DNA from: Phoronis australis
Taxonomy: Eukaryota > Phoronida > Phoronidae
Assembly (NCBI GenBank): GCA_002633005.1
Contig: NMRA01000067.1
Location: 925,812-987,106 of the forward strand
Length of the DNA: 61,295 nucleotides
Reading direction: 5' to 3'
The notes below the pieces were generated by a model. That model did not search any database and had not been told where the DNA came from. It saw nothing but the letters and a program-made list of their open reading frames with translations. The position numbers were made by a program, and so were the translations under genes. Within the stretch, counting starts at the first letter, position 1, and the number at the start of each line of letters is the position of its first letter. This document shows positions 25,874-35,945 of this stretch, one piece after another.

Positions 25874-26365
25874 CATAAACACAGACCTTTATGCAGTGTA
25901 CATCCTGGGCATCCAAATGGACACCCTAGCACTAATATGGACGCCCTGGCAAGGACTTCCAATGTATCATTTGGACGCCCACTATCAATAGGAACTTTTC
26001 AAGTTTGGACACACACATTGTAATGATTACTAGGAAGCCTATGAAGACTCACAGTGGTGGCTCTTTTTTCAAAGCAGGAAGAAATATACAATGTATATAC
26101 AATATCGCTATGCTCACACTTGGTTGATAGCATTGTAAAAGTCTTGGTCTACAGTTTTTTTTAGAAAAATGCTCACTACAGAAGGATGTTTTGTAAACTT
26201 AGATGTAAAAACCTTGATTTATGTATTTTTTTGTAAAAAAATCTGTGTGTTGGGGGATTGCTGGGGGTGGGGATTACGCGTCGGAATCATGGACGCCCTC
26301 CAATATTGGGAACCCCATTTTGGACACCCTATTTTCGAAATCCTGGATAAAGGCTTACATAAACC
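25874..26365 (+). mobile_element. hAT-type MITE copy 2 (476 bp) with near-perfect 8-bp TSD
   Basis: The element spans 25882-26357. It begins CAGACCTTTATGCAG and ends ATCCTGGATAAAGGCTTA. Direct repeats CATAAACA (25874-25881) and CATAAACC (26358-26365) match at 7 of 8 positions. It aligns throughout with the copies at 10.6 and 59.5 kb, including GTTTGGACACACACATTGTAATG-like and TGGACGCCCT blocks. The internal hairpin seen in the other copies is broken here by a short deletion. Terminal mutations (CAGACC, GGCTTA) suggest it is the oldest of the three. Confidence 0.9.
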
Positions 26366-27599
26366 CTTTAAGCTGTACTTACACAGGACAACTGGGACAG
26401 TTGTATACCAAGAGCAGTGTTCACAAAGAAACCATGCAGTTGATAATTTTCCAGACTGATAGAAACAGAAAAGCAATTAGTTTTCTTTGAATTCAAAACG
26501 TAACCTGAATGCCCTATTGTCTAGAATTTTTTTAATGTTTTAGTCAGAAGCTGCACATTTCTATGCAAAACCAGGAGAATCCTGTTTGTTTTTCTTTCGA
26601 GGGCTTAGACATCTGGTCAATTGTTAGTTATGCATATTGTTTTATTTACATGAATGAGACACAAACAAGTAACACACATGAAGCAAAGAAGACAAATAAG
26701 AACAATCTGAATTCACTTGGGTTTCCGAGGTCCCAAGAGATACAATAAACATTCTTCAACTCAAGAAGCAATCGTATCTCAGTCTGCAAACAGTGGGTTA
26801 CATCAGTGGCCAGTGGTACATCCACTGTTACAATTATAAGCTGAATTTTGGTTTTGATTTTTTACATCATGTTTGTCCATAACACTTTAGCATTATTGAA
26901 AACGACTGTGACAGGTTGAAGAATTAATTAACATGCCTGAGGAAACGTTTTGGTACATACGCATCACAAGAATAGTTGTACGGGATCTACACTTATGAAA
27001 TGAAAACAGCTTCACATCCTGGCGTTTTCCAGAATTAACCAAAAGAGCTCATAATCAAGTTGGCAATACAATCTTCTGACTTTTTGTCTGTATGTTAAAA
27101 GTTACAGTGCATTATTTGCACGAGTAGGCTCAGACATTGAGACACAGCCACGGTTAGTGGCATTTACAGGTCATACCAGTCACACCAGCAGATCATGCAA
27201 GTCAGCAAGTTCACTCAAACCACAGATGCTAATTGAGGTAAATAGTCCCCATCAGGCCTCATGGGAAATATGAAAGTTGGACTGGCGGAATGGCAACAAC
27301 TAGTATAAGAAGAAGTCAAAATGCTTAGAAACGATTTTACAAAAAAGGACTTTTATAACTTCTTTTTGCTGAATAAAAAGAAGCACAATTGAAGTCCAAG
27401 ATAATATGTGCACAGAGCCATCTATTGTTATTTATGAAACATTAGGTCATTTCTCACTATTTTTAATCCCATGGTAAAAGCACGTGGAAATACTGCTAAT
27501 TTTCATGAGTTTTCTACAAAGTTTCCCACCATCAAAGTAGTCACCATGTACTACTATAAGTTAAATACTCATTCTTTACGAACCATTAAGGCGTTTTCC
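26366..27599. other. Intergenic DNA, nothing recognisable
   Basis: No gene, repeat pair or transposon terminus seen. Confidence 0.5.
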
Positions 27600-27673
27600 C
27601 ATTGATCCCAACTTGTTTGATTCTATAGTCCAACAACAAGTAGGGATGAACACCTCTGCAATATCTTACACAA

Positions 27674-28198
27674 CTGAAGCGTGGGCGCCCGCTAGTGTGC
27701 ACTCGCGAACACAAGGAACAGCTCCTGAACAGCTGTGAGCGCTCACTGTGCGATCCAGTATGGCCACTCTGAAGCAGATAGTGTTGAACGTCTTAGCCGA
27801 TGAGCTTAACACTAACAGTCCTTCCTATGCGTACTGAGCGATAAATATGATTAATCTTTGCCAATAATTATTAATATCGGCAGCCCAAGACAACAACCGT
27901 GAAGGCTTCAGCCCGACAAGAATCGAAAATTACGTCGAGGAAACTGTTCCTCGCTACAGCGACCCGCAATTTAAGTCGCAGTTTCGGATGAGTCGGTCAA
28001 CTTTTAAGGTTAGTTTTCGTGTTGCAGAACCATAATGGGTTCATATGTTCCAGACGTGAAGCTTTCGCAAGACGCCATCTTGGAAATCTAAGCGAACATG
28101 CTCTCGAGGTTGTTCGCGAGCGCTAACGTGAACACAGCTGTTCAGGACGAGGGCGCTCAAATCGCTCGCGGGTGCTCACTCTATTGAACACGCTTCTG
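27674..28198 (+). mobile_element. PIF/Harbinger element remnant (519 bp), 3-bp TSD CTG
   Basis: The element spans 27677-28195. Left end AAGCGTGGGCGCCCGC; right end reverse complement AAGCGTG, then an 11-12 bp insertion relative to the left end, then GAGCACCCGC. CTG flanks both sides (27674-27676 and 28196-28198), and 3-bp duplications are the Harbinger norm. The second copy of the surrounding repeat at 60.45 kb lacks it. Subterminal CCTGAACAGCTGTG is also inverted between the two ends. It carries a transposase N-terminal fragment (separate entry). Confidence 0.86.
27760..28035 (+). pseudogene. Harbinger (HARBI1-like) transposase N-terminal fragment
   Basis: This was the start of a PIF/Harbinger transposase, the enzyme that cuts and pastes the element around it. 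Seen: a good ATG at 27760 opens 25 codons (MATLKQIVLNVLADELNT) to a stop at 27835. After a ~30-bp AT-rich gap with stops, a second open stretch reads DNNREGFSPTRIENYVEETV, then PRYSDPQFKSQFRMSRSTFK, ending at 28008. The core V-P-x-Y-S/T-D-x-x-F-K-x-x-F-R-M-S/T-R-x-T-F is the conserved N-terminal signature of HARBI1-family proteins. The last Lys codon is followed by GTTAGT, which looks like a splice donor. The DDE catalytic region is missing, because an internal deletion joins this exon almost directly to the 3' terminus. It cannot encode an active enzyme. The short gap may be a degenerate intron, but the phases I tried do not fit. Confidence 0.75.
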
Positions 28199-28751
28199 AT
28201 TAACTCCATTCTGGCATTGATGGTTGGAGGGTAGGCTCTCTTTTGTTCGATAATTGCTCTAACCTCTGATCAGATCCTATCTAGCCTAACTGGGCTGTGC
28301 TGCCAAAAATGAAAGTTAAGTTATAACATATTTGAACATAAACCAATAGCATTTCTGAATTCCTTGTCAAATGCTGATCATGTTTAGTTTTTGAATTACC
28401 AAAATCACCAACTACAACAGAAGTTAAGACAATCCATTCTGTCAGGTTTCAGTAACCCTTTGAAGCCTGGGAGACAATAAAAGACTGTGCTGGGCAGTTA
28501 ACAAAAGAGCCAGATGTTATCAGAACCCCTCACATCTGGAAAAGTTGCTGAACTGACAGTCGTCATCATGGTTTGCCCATTTCTATGTGACAATTTTATA
28601 TGCATTACATACAGTAATTGGATCGTTAATCTGCATTTTGGATAAATTGAAATCTTAGGGCTATCCTGTCAAAACTGTCGTTATGTGGATTTAAGGCACT
28701 GATATTTAGCCAATCATCTCTATTGCATCTCCCATTCATTGTATTTAAAAT

Positions 28752-30480
28752 AAGTCTCAACATGTTGTGAACACATCCACTACCACAAGAAACTGTAGGA
28801 ACATCACATTTATCCACCTTCACTCTTATCAGGCTTCTATTGTGAGTCAGCATGCGTTAATAATTGGCTGATAAGCCACCTATGGAACTACTTTTGGCTG
28901 AATGGATGACCAGGCCATCAAATGATAATTAGTCAAGACCAGTTTAAATAATGCAACAACCTTGGTGGAAAGCTGTATACTGTATTGGCTCCAATAAACC
29001 CTTAGAAAAATTCATTTCAAGGTTGAGGGGACTCTTATTGTAGCCTAAGGTAGTTGAAACCCAGTTTCCAAAACCAGTAAAATCGGAAGCTAGGATTCAT
29101 CAAATTTACGCTTTGTGACGTATTTGTAGCCTATGACAGTCTTTCTACAAAATTGTGGTGCATTGCTATCACACTCCGTTGTTAAATTACGATCATTTTT
29201 CAAAAAATTGTGCTGAAATCCCAGGGCGAAAACGTGCCGACTGATACGTCGCTGAATCGCGAACGTCGATAGGAAAACTTGAATTCTTGAATAAAAATAT
29301 AGTTTCGACTCAACAAATTACCTGAAATCTTCCTTGTTTTACAATTTTTAAAGTTCGTGTGGAGTCCAGATTAATTGCGATTAAATCCAAATCTGCGCTA
29401 CATCGTACCCCACAACACGAGAAAAATCTTTGGATGAACACGAGACGTTTGTTTTGAGCTTCGTCTGCATATGACAGTGAGTGAGCGAACGCGTGCGGGT
29501 CATCGACGACAGACAGGCGGAGGATTACGCAAGAAAATGGCGTTTATTAGATTGTTTTTCACTTAAACGGCTGCAACGTGCAAGGTGAGTACCGGTTAAC
29601 TCACAGATTTTGTGTGCACAGGCCGACGGTCGTTTGCTCTACCGTAGAGTAAAACATTAATAGTCCTAGGCTCGATCTACATGTTGGGGACGAGGTGAAC
29701 TACCTGGGCTGTGTGCAATTTCTGGGTCTAACGGAGACACTGACGCAGTGGTCAGCCAGCTCGCTGTATCAAGACTATCGTCAAAATCCAAATTCGTTTT
29801 ATCGTGTCCATGTCAATAATAACGGCATGCTAAAGTTTCTTAATGTTCGTACTTCAGGAACATAACAATCACGTGTTTTGTATACATAAGTACACGCCGC
29901 AGATCACATCTCGGAAATTTCCAATTTGACGGATGACAATGAATGAGCACAATGAAATTAAACAACATCGTTTTATAGTTTGTAAGAGTTATAATAAACA
30001 TATTTTGAATATTACAATGCATGTGTTCCAAAATCTAAATAACGTGGGTGCTATATTTTTGTATTCGTGCGCGCCGACTGAAAGTAATTGTGAGTGTTGC
30101 TGTGTTGCTAAATCTCTTATTCTGGCCCGATTTGAAAAATTCAAAGTTGTACCAACATTATTTCTCTCCTCTTTTCAAATATTACACTCAATACTATGTA
30201 AAACGCTGTCCGTAAAAAGTACGTTCATCTAGGCTAGATTGTAATCAGCTGATCGTATCCGCATGAGCGAAACCAATTATTCTCGCTCGTGACTCAATGA
30301 ATAGAGCAGCTAGGCACGATCCCTTTGATCGTGAGCTGAGCACGACACAGCCAAGGTGGATAGATAGGATCTAGTTCAATCGGCCAAACCCCACAGTTTT
30401 TCCTGATCAGTGGGGTTTGACAAGATCTCGTTTAGTGGGAGTCTTTATAGCATGAAATCAGAGTTTGTAAACTTCGAACT
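28752..30480 (+). repeat. Left arm of a large inverted repeat (about 1.7 kb)
   Basis: This segment matches the reverse complement of 44085-45603, at roughly 90 per cent or better in the central part by eye. Matched blocks include GTGAACACATCC near the outer edge, GAATGGATGACCAGGCCAT, TACTGTATTGGCTC, ATTGCGATTAA, CACTTAAACGGCTG and CAGCCAAGGTGGATA. Past the last of these, similarity decays but remains visible to about 30.48 kb (GGGGTT-GA, TTTAGTGGGA, ATAGCATG). Within it, 28978 to about 30373 is bounded by TACTGTATT and an AATACGGTA-like end, so it contains an element related to that at 23.5-25.5 kb. It has about 320 bp (29585-29905) that the other arm lacks. The outer end holds a minus-strand frame (28626-28853) whose first 30 codons are also open in the other arm. 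Confidence 0.84.
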
Positions 30481-30552
30481 TTTAGAAATAGTTCTCTATA
30501 CCACTACAGTAGTGAGTCTCGCGTTACAGTAATCTATAATTGTTAGGCTACA

Positions 30553-30816
30553 ATAAACAAGGTACCTAAACTACACGGTCAATGGACTCATCCGCTTCCT
30601 GGGTCAGCTGACATCACCATTTTGTCCGTGACCCGTGTTTGGCGGTCCGTTAACCGTGTTTCCTCGGGAATATGAGTCTGTGTCCCGTGTATTTGGGTGC
30701 GTGGATCATGTTTTGTGAGTCAGTGGACGGTGTTTGCAGGTCCGTGAGTCGAGTTCATGCGTCCGTGCCCCGTGTTTATGAGCCCGTTGACCGTGTAGTT
30801 TAGGTACCTTGATAAA
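30553..30816 (+). mobile_element. 254-bp MITE made of ~21-bp units, 5-bp TSD ATAAA (copy 1)
   Basis: The element spans 30558-30811. CAAGGTACCTAAACTACACG at the left is matched perfectly in inverted orientation at the right, and pairing continues to about 34 bp. ATAAA flanks both sides (30553-30557 and 30812-30816). Between the termini the DNA is a run of about eight units of mostly 21 bp, consensus CCGTGNCCCGTGTTTNNGNGT. One unit has a 10-bp insertion and one a 1-bp insertion. Diverged relatives lie at 43.71-43.92 and 45.75-45.93 kb. Confidence 0.88.
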
Positions 30817-31299
30817 CGGAGCTTACATATCACAAAAGTATCATAGCAGGTTGGCAATAAGGGGCAGACTTTCGCTTTGGTGATTAAGCCAAATCAGGGC
30901 CTAGTGGGCCAGCATTGCGCGGGGGGGTGGTTAAAATTTCTAGAAAAATAAGGTGAACCTTTTGATATCTTACAAATGACTCAACATTAGTTTTCAGCAA
31001 GGCCCTGGACGCTGCTTAATTATGGTGAAGGGAAATCTGTATCCGTGGCAACGATGGCTCTCAGGTCTATGTTCCAGAGATTAGACGAAATTAGTAATAC
31101 CAAAAATGAGGATGCCGTGCACGGTTGCTCACAAAGAACGAAACTCAGAAGTAATGTGGTCCACAAATAGAACACTCTCACATTACCTCCTGCCATATTT
31201 TGAAATCAGGCTTTATTAAATGAGTGATTACACCTCATTACATACTCGAACGGAAATATTTGGTAGAATGGCTTTGCGTAATTTTTCATCTGATTGCAT
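30817..31299. other. Spacer between MITE and LINE
   Basis: No gene recognised; a G7 run lies near 30922. Confidence 0.5.
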
Positions 31300-31436
31300 T
31301 TTAGTTAGTTAGTGGTGTGGTGTCTTAGACACAGGGTTAGATGTGTAGTTAGTGTAGCTTAGTGTAGTTAGTGCTTGCACTTTCTAGCTTTCAGCTTCTA
31401 CGACCACCTAGTCCTCTGAGACGAATTAGGAAGGCA

Positions 31437-31444
31437 TATATAAG
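31437..31444 (+). promoter_or_regulatory. Possible TATA box upstream of the LINE frame
   Basis: TATATAAG sits about 670 bp before the polyprotein frame, followed by GC-rich sequence. It could be a promoter of the element or of the insertion site, or chance. Confidence 0.2.
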
Positions 31445-32106
31445 ACCCGCCTTGGTGGCTTTTAACTACCTCTAATCAAGACTCTTGCAGTACCTCCTCG
31501 TGGTACACCATGGTAACTGGGCACCTTGCTGCCCCAGGCTAAATTTTGCAAGGGATCTCGGAAGAGGTTAGGCTCTTAAAGGTGCAACGTGCATGACCCA
31601 TCGGTGTATGGATATGCTCTGGCGTTCACCAACCTAACTCCCAGCTATGGGCAAATAGCACCCTTCATTGGTTGGGCTCAAGACTTACTACCTTGTCCCG
31701 TAAAATACTAGCTTTTTGTGGCTGAGCGGACGTGGTGCCTTTCAGATGCTCTCCACATCCCTGGCACTCAACGGTCAGAAGAACTGCAGGGAGCTGCAGG
31801 TGGAGCCGACCCCCCCATCAGAGTGGACGAAGTGTCTGTTGGATACCTTACTTGTCCTACGCACTCAACGTTCAGAAGGGCAGGAGACGACGGATTGTCT
31901 TCTTGGTCAGGGGTCCGGGAGAGGTCACTCCCGGCTGCCACATTGTGTCAGTGAACATACCGGTGCGTGGCAGTTTACCGATTCTAAGCCATCACCTCAT
32001 CGGCGTCGGGTGGGCGTCAGGGGCCACGCATGACGGTGGGAGGGGTTCTTTAACCCTTATTGGTCAGTTGCCGCCCGCCTTAAGCCTGGCAGCCCCAGGC
32101 CAGTAG

Positions 32107-35100
32107 GGAACTGACCCGCCGCGGTTAGCCTGCCCCTTTGGGCGTAGGGGGCTTAGAGGTTGTTACAACCTCGACAGGCTTATCGTTACTCCATCGCCTG
32201 CTTCAAGACTTATTACAGAAGTAAACGTCCATACGGATGCTGGACGGCGCTACTGGGAAAGTGCAGCCGGACAGAACATCCGCCGTGGCGCCAGAAAGCG
32301 CGGACCTAGAAAGAAACGTAGAGGTAAAAGAGCTGGCAAACGAGCCCGTCAACTCAAGTACGAAAGACTTCAACTCAACCGTCTCAGGATTGGTTACTGT
32401 AATATACGTGGCATACGGGGCAGCAAGCATATACTGGATAAAATCTGTGCGGGCTACGACATTCTCCTGTTTCAAGAAACCAAACTCAAAGACCTAACAG
32501 ACTTTGAACTCGAAGGTTTCATTTTTCCTAGAGAGGGCATCACCAATGGCCTGGCGTACGCAATCAACAAACACAGCCACACCATGGTAGAGCTTGTGGA
32601 TACTCACAGTTTCACTACCACTGACAGGCAACTACAGATTATAAGTATCACTGATCCTGGTTTCTGCGACCCATTCACACTAGTCAATCTGTATATACGG
32701 GGAAACTCCTCCCCTAGTTGCGACCATTGGAATTTTCTTCACAATCTGCTTCACATCTATCCCGACATTCTCATTGTTGGTGACTTTAATGCTCGTCATT
32801 CCAGCTGGGATGTCTACGGTGTGAACCCAAATGGTAAAGGTCTCGCCGAATGCCTTCCAGAACTAGATTTATATATTCTCAACTCTGGTGAACCCACTAG
32901 GATGGCTGAGAGACCGGGTGACAAGGACTCGTGCATTGACCTTGCTCTGTGCAGCGACAATCTTCGCGACCGTGCTAAGTGGCGCAGGAGTTGTCAAGCT
33001 GGAAGCGATCACTACTTGTGTGAAGTTCAACTACACCACCAATTAAAGGCTCCAGTAACGACTTACAAACGGCCCTACAATAATACCGAAGGGGATAAAA
33101 TCTGGAAATCAGTGTGCAGACACGCCAAAAGCTTACATAAGCACGTATGCCACCACAGGAAGCAGAACCCCCCTACTTGGTGGAATAAAGATGTTGACAC
33201 TGCCTGGGCCAACAAGCGCTCCAAAGAGCGGGATTTTGATCGTGCACGTCAAAACTGCACACCGGAAGAGTTCACGGTCGTCAGAACAGCCAGAAACAGG
33301 GCCACTGCCCTGTTCAAACGCTCAGCATCCGAGGCTGCCAATCGTCGATGGGATGAGCTTTGCAGCCGATCCAACTTGACAGCTACAGATTTCTGGCACT
33401 TCCATCGTAACATGGACAAGAGACGTGCTCCCCCCAGATCCATCCTACTGAATGCAAGCAACACCATTCTCAGGAATGACAGGGAACAGGGTGAGGCTTT
33501 TCTCCTGCGTTTCATCCAGCAAAGTGACCACAGTGATGAATCTGAAAGAAACCTCCTCATCCAACAACTAGATGGACTTTGCAAGACAGCTGAACAGGAC
33601 AGTCAATTCTCTGCAGCAGAGGTTGCGGAGGCTATCAAAACTTGCAAAGAGGGTGCCCCTGGCCCCGATGGCGTGAGAGTCCTGACACTCAAGTCTTTGC
33701 CTGACTTTCTGCTGGCCAAGCTTGTGAAGTCCTACAACGTCAGTTTGGCCACTGGAATCATCCCTCACATCTGGACAGATGCCTTCTTAATTCCTGTACC
33801 AAAACCTGGAAAAGACCATCGTGCACTCAAGGGATATCGCATCATAGTGATGCAGAACGTCATTGGAAAAATCCCTGAAAGGATCATGGCGCAAAGAATC
33901 ACCAAGTTAATTGAACCCTGGCTCCTCCCAGGAATGGGTGCTTATCGACCTGGTAGAGATTCATGGGCCAACGCAGCTTCTGTTGCGGATGAGATATGGC
34001 AAGGTTTTGAAAACAAAGAAAACACTCTCCTCGTTGGCCTTGATCTAGAAGATGCGTACAATTCTGTTCAACTTCCAAAACTTGCGGATGGCATGCTTCA
34101 TCTCGGTATTCCTGTACGATGCATTAGATGGGTGATGAGTGCCCTCAACAGCCGGCGATGCATGCTAAAACATCGTACATGGCGTTCAGAATGGGTATCT
34201 GTCAACACAGGCTTACCCCAAGGTTCACCTCTGTCCCCAGTGCTGTTCAATATCTACACCCTCCCACTCGCCAGACTGAACCGCGCTGACTGCCGACTTC
34301 GCACCTTTGCAGACGACATGCTGCTGTCATCGCAAGGACAAACACATCATGAGATTCTCCACAAAGCACAGTCTTCATTGATAAAAATATGCGAGTTTTG
34401 TGCTACCAGCGGAATGAGCTGCAATGGAGACAAATGTGAAGCTCTCTTCTGTACTCTGGACAATCGCCTCAGTGTTGATGATTTCCCTTGCCCTACCTAC
34501 GATGGGAAGTTGATTGCTACATCTGACCACATGCGTCACTTGGGTGTAGAACTTGACCGCAGGCTCAACTTCACAACTCAAGTTAACAGTATGATCAGCC
34601 GTGCCAACAGAGGAATCAATGCCCTTAGGGCTGCGGCTGGTCGGAAGGCGGAGGAAAGGCACCTCGTCATGCTTTATAAAGCCCTGGTCACTTCGATCTT
34701 CGACTACGCTCTCCCCATGATCAACATCAGTAAAAATCAAATCAACAGACTTGAGAGGCTCCAGAACATTGGTCTTCGCGTCATCACTGGATGTACGAGA
34801 ACTACGTCAGTCACAGCATTACGTTACCTTGTCGGTATTCCCAGCATTGCAGACAGACAATCCCTTCTACAAGGTATTACTGTAGCCAAGGCTGTTCAAA
34901 GCCCCTTCCATCCATTACACAGTCAAGTGAAGACTGCACTTGACAGGTGCGTGAACTCCGTCCCTGCAACAGAAACTTATGGACTTCGTCCTAGACCTTT
35001 TCGCAATGCCTCCCACCAAAGACTTAGCAGGTGCTCGTGGACTGTCGCTGCTGTTAACGCAACCATGGGTCTCATCGGCGAACACATGATCGCGCAAGTT

Positions 35101-35901
35101 GCTGCTTGGCTGCCAGTACAAGAACTTGGTGAGGAACCGAATGTCATCATTGCTTTCAACAGGGAAGCTCGGGAATGGCCTCCTGGAGTAGCCCAAGCAT
35201 TGTGCCGTCAGCAATGGCGTGATCTTGGCGGTATTAATGCCATCATTGTAGCAACTGATGGATCCTTCGATGGTGAAACTAATCGTGCGGGATGGGGCTA
35301 TCAAATACGCTGTGCTAACAACGTCATTGCAGAAGGTAGTGGCTGCCACCATATATCCACAAGCAGTACGCGGATGGAGTTTGAGGCTATACAACGAGCC
35401 CTAACCAAGCTGTCACTCCTAGACCTGGAGAATCACACCATTATCTTTGCCACCGATTCCATGGCAGTGTTGATGAAAGTTCAATCTGGAAACCTCCCAG
35501 CCAACTGGGGTGTCTTCCGATCACGCCACCCTCATCATGTGGTGATCTGGTCTTTCGTACCTGGCCACGCCGGTGTCTTGATTAATGAGCGTGCAGATTA
35601 CCTCGCTGGCTCATGCACCACCAACCAACCCCTCTACTTATATTCGGCTGACGTTAAGCTGCTGGCTCGCAAACGCAACCACGAGCAGACTGCATCCCAG
35701 CTGGCTGAGTTCAATGATGGCAGCCGCCTGCTCGAAGCCGGTATTATTTATGGCCATGCTGCGAAGAGTCACAAGAAGGGCCGTGCCCAAGTGCTATCTA
35801 ATCATATGCTTACAGGCAACGTCAGCCCTGGAGTTCTGCGCCTTCTGCTGTCACGGGGATGGTCTGGGGAGGGGATTAATGCACCAGCATATCCCCAATG
35901 A
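32107..35901 (+). CDS. LINE polyprotein: AP endonuclease, reverse transcriptase, RNase H
   Basis: This protein nicks target DNA, copies element RNA at the nick and removes the RNA strand. The frame is open for 1264 codons from a TAG at 32104. The first ATG is at 32584 in a strong ACCATGG context, so residues here count from that Met. Endonuclease: LRIGYCNIRGI and LLFQETK lie BEFORE the ATG (about 32383-32484), then GDFNAR (66-71) and SDH (141-143). RT: GAPGPDG (357-363), motif A Asp487 (GLDLEDAY), GLPQGSP (543-549), catalytic FADD (575-578). RNase H: Asp892 (TDGS), Glu932, Asp958, His995 and Asp1005, all present. A basic patch (RRGARKRGPRKKRRGKR) precedes the endonuclease and may bind RNA or act as a nuclear signal. 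The domain order fits the I-like group (I, Nimb, Ingi, LOA, R1); the clade is inference. No stop or frameshift was found, so it is probably a young copy. Starting at 32584 would lose the catalytic Asn and Glu of the endonuclease, so initiation is probably upstream at a non-AUG codon, or by readthrough. Confidence 0.9.
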   Translation, partial: GTDPPRLACPFGRRGLRGCYNLDRLIVTPSPASRLITEVNVHTDAGRRYWESAAGQNIRRGARKRGPRKKRRGKRAGKRARQLKYERLQLNRLRIGYCNIRGIRGSKHILDKICAGYDILLFQETKLKDLTDFELEGFIFPREGITNGLAYAINKHSHTMVELVDTHSFTTTDRQLQIISITDPGFCDPFTLVNLYIRGNSSPSCDHWNFLHNLLHIYPDILIVGDFNARHSSWDVYGVNPNGKGLAECLPELDLYILNSGEPTRMAERPGDKDSCIDLALCSDNLRDRAKWRRSCQAGSDHYLCEVQLHHQLKAPVTTYKRPYNNTEGDKIWKSVCRHAKSLHKHVCHHRKQNPPTWWNKDVDTAWANKRSKERDFDRARQNCTPEEFTVVRTARNRATALFKRSASEAANRRWDELCSRSNLTATDFWHFHRNMDKRRAPPRSILLNASNTILRNDREQGEAFLLRFIQQSDHSDESERNLLIQQLDGLCKTAEQDSQFSAAEVAEAIKTCKEGAPGPDGVRVLTLKSLPDFLLAKLVKSYNVSLATGIIPHIWTDAFLIPVPKPGKDHRALKGYRIIVMQNVIGKIPERIMAQRITKLIEPWLLPGMGAYRPGRDSWANAASVADEIWQGFENKENTLLVGLDLEDAYNSVQLPKLADGMLHLGIPVRCIRWVMSALNSRRCMLKHRTWRSEWVSVNTGLPQGSPLSPVLFNIYTLPLARLNRADCRLRTFADDMLLSSQGQTHHEILHKAQSSLIKICEFCATSGMSCNGDKCEALFCTLDNRLSVDDFPCPTYDGKLIATSDHMRHLGVELDRRLNFTTQVNSMISRANRGINALRAAAGRKAEERHLVMLYKALVTSIFDYALPMINISKNQINRLERLQNIGLRVITGCTRTTSVTALRYLVGIPSIADRQSLLQGITVAKAVQSPFHPLHSQVKTALDRCVNSVPATETYGLRPRPFRNASHQRLSRCSWTVAAVNATMGLIGEHMIAQVAAWLPVQELGEEPNVIIAFNREAREWPPGVAQALCRQQWRDLGGINAIIVATDGSFDGETNRAGWGYQIRCANNVIAEGSGCHHISTSSTRMEFEAIQRALTKLSLLDLENHTIIFATDSMAVLMKVQSGNLPANWGVFRSRHPHHVVIWSFVPGHAGVLINERADYLAGSCTTNQPLYLYSADVKLLARKRNHEQTASQLAEFNDGSRLLEAGIIYGHAAKSHKKGRAQVLSNHMLTGNVSPGVLRLLLSRGWSGEGINAPAYPQ

Positions 35902-35913
35902 TCCTGTCCGTGA

Positions 35914-35940
35914 CAGGTATTACAGGTATTACAGGTATTT
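35914..35940 (+). repeat. Three 9-bp tandem units forming the LINE 3' tail
   Basis: CAGGTATTA, CAGGTATTA and CAGGTATTT follow the stop codon by only 12 bp. They probably mark the 3' end where reverse transcription began. Confidence 0.75.
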
Positions 35941-35945
35941 AGTTA

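Larger units (their letters stand above)
27600..28560 (-). repeat. Dispersed repeat R, copy 1, split by a Harbinger element
   Basis: The reverse complement of 28199-28560 plus 27600-27673 aligns with 60000-60520 over hundreds of bases. Shared blocks include AGCATTTGACAAGGAATTCAGA, ATGTTCAAATATGTTATAAC and ACTTGTTGTTGG-CTATAGAATC. The alignment is interrupted only by the insertion at 27677-28195. By eye the match is roughly 80 per cent. Confidence 0.82.
31308..35937 (+). mobile_element. RNase H-bearing non-LTR retrotransposon (LINE)
   Basis: The interval holds a GC-richer block than its surroundings, the 3.8-kb polyprotein frame (32107-35901), and a 3' end with no poly(A). Instead there are three 9-bp units CAGGTATT(A/T) at 35914-35940. 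Some non-LTR elements, such as the I factor, end in short tandem repeats rather than poly(A). The 5' boundary is uncertain: TTTAGTTA occurs at 31300-31307 and 35938-35945 and could be the target duplication, but 8 bp of AT-rich sequence is weak evidence. No separate ORF1 (gag-like) protein could be recognised in the 5' 800 bp. Confidence 0.75.

Noticed and set aside
26169-26459. Recurring reading MLTTEGCFVNLDVKTLIY as a conserved protein (also at 59.8 and, reversed, at 10.8 kb)
   Set aside because: It follows the DNA of the hAT MITE copies; frames differ in length and break between copies.
27820-27882. A 53-bp GT...AG intron between the two Harbinger open stretches
   Set aside because: The reading phase does not join correctly with the donor and acceptor available.
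31716-32106. LINE ORF1 (gag-like) protein
   Set aside because: Three overlapping frames are open in this GC-rich stretch, none has zinc knuckles or other ORF1 features, and starts are weak.
31300-35945. TTTAGTTA on both sides of the LINE as a firm target duplication
   Set aside because: Only 8 bp of AT-rich sequence, and the left copy sits in a TTAG-repeat tract; kept only as a possible boundary.
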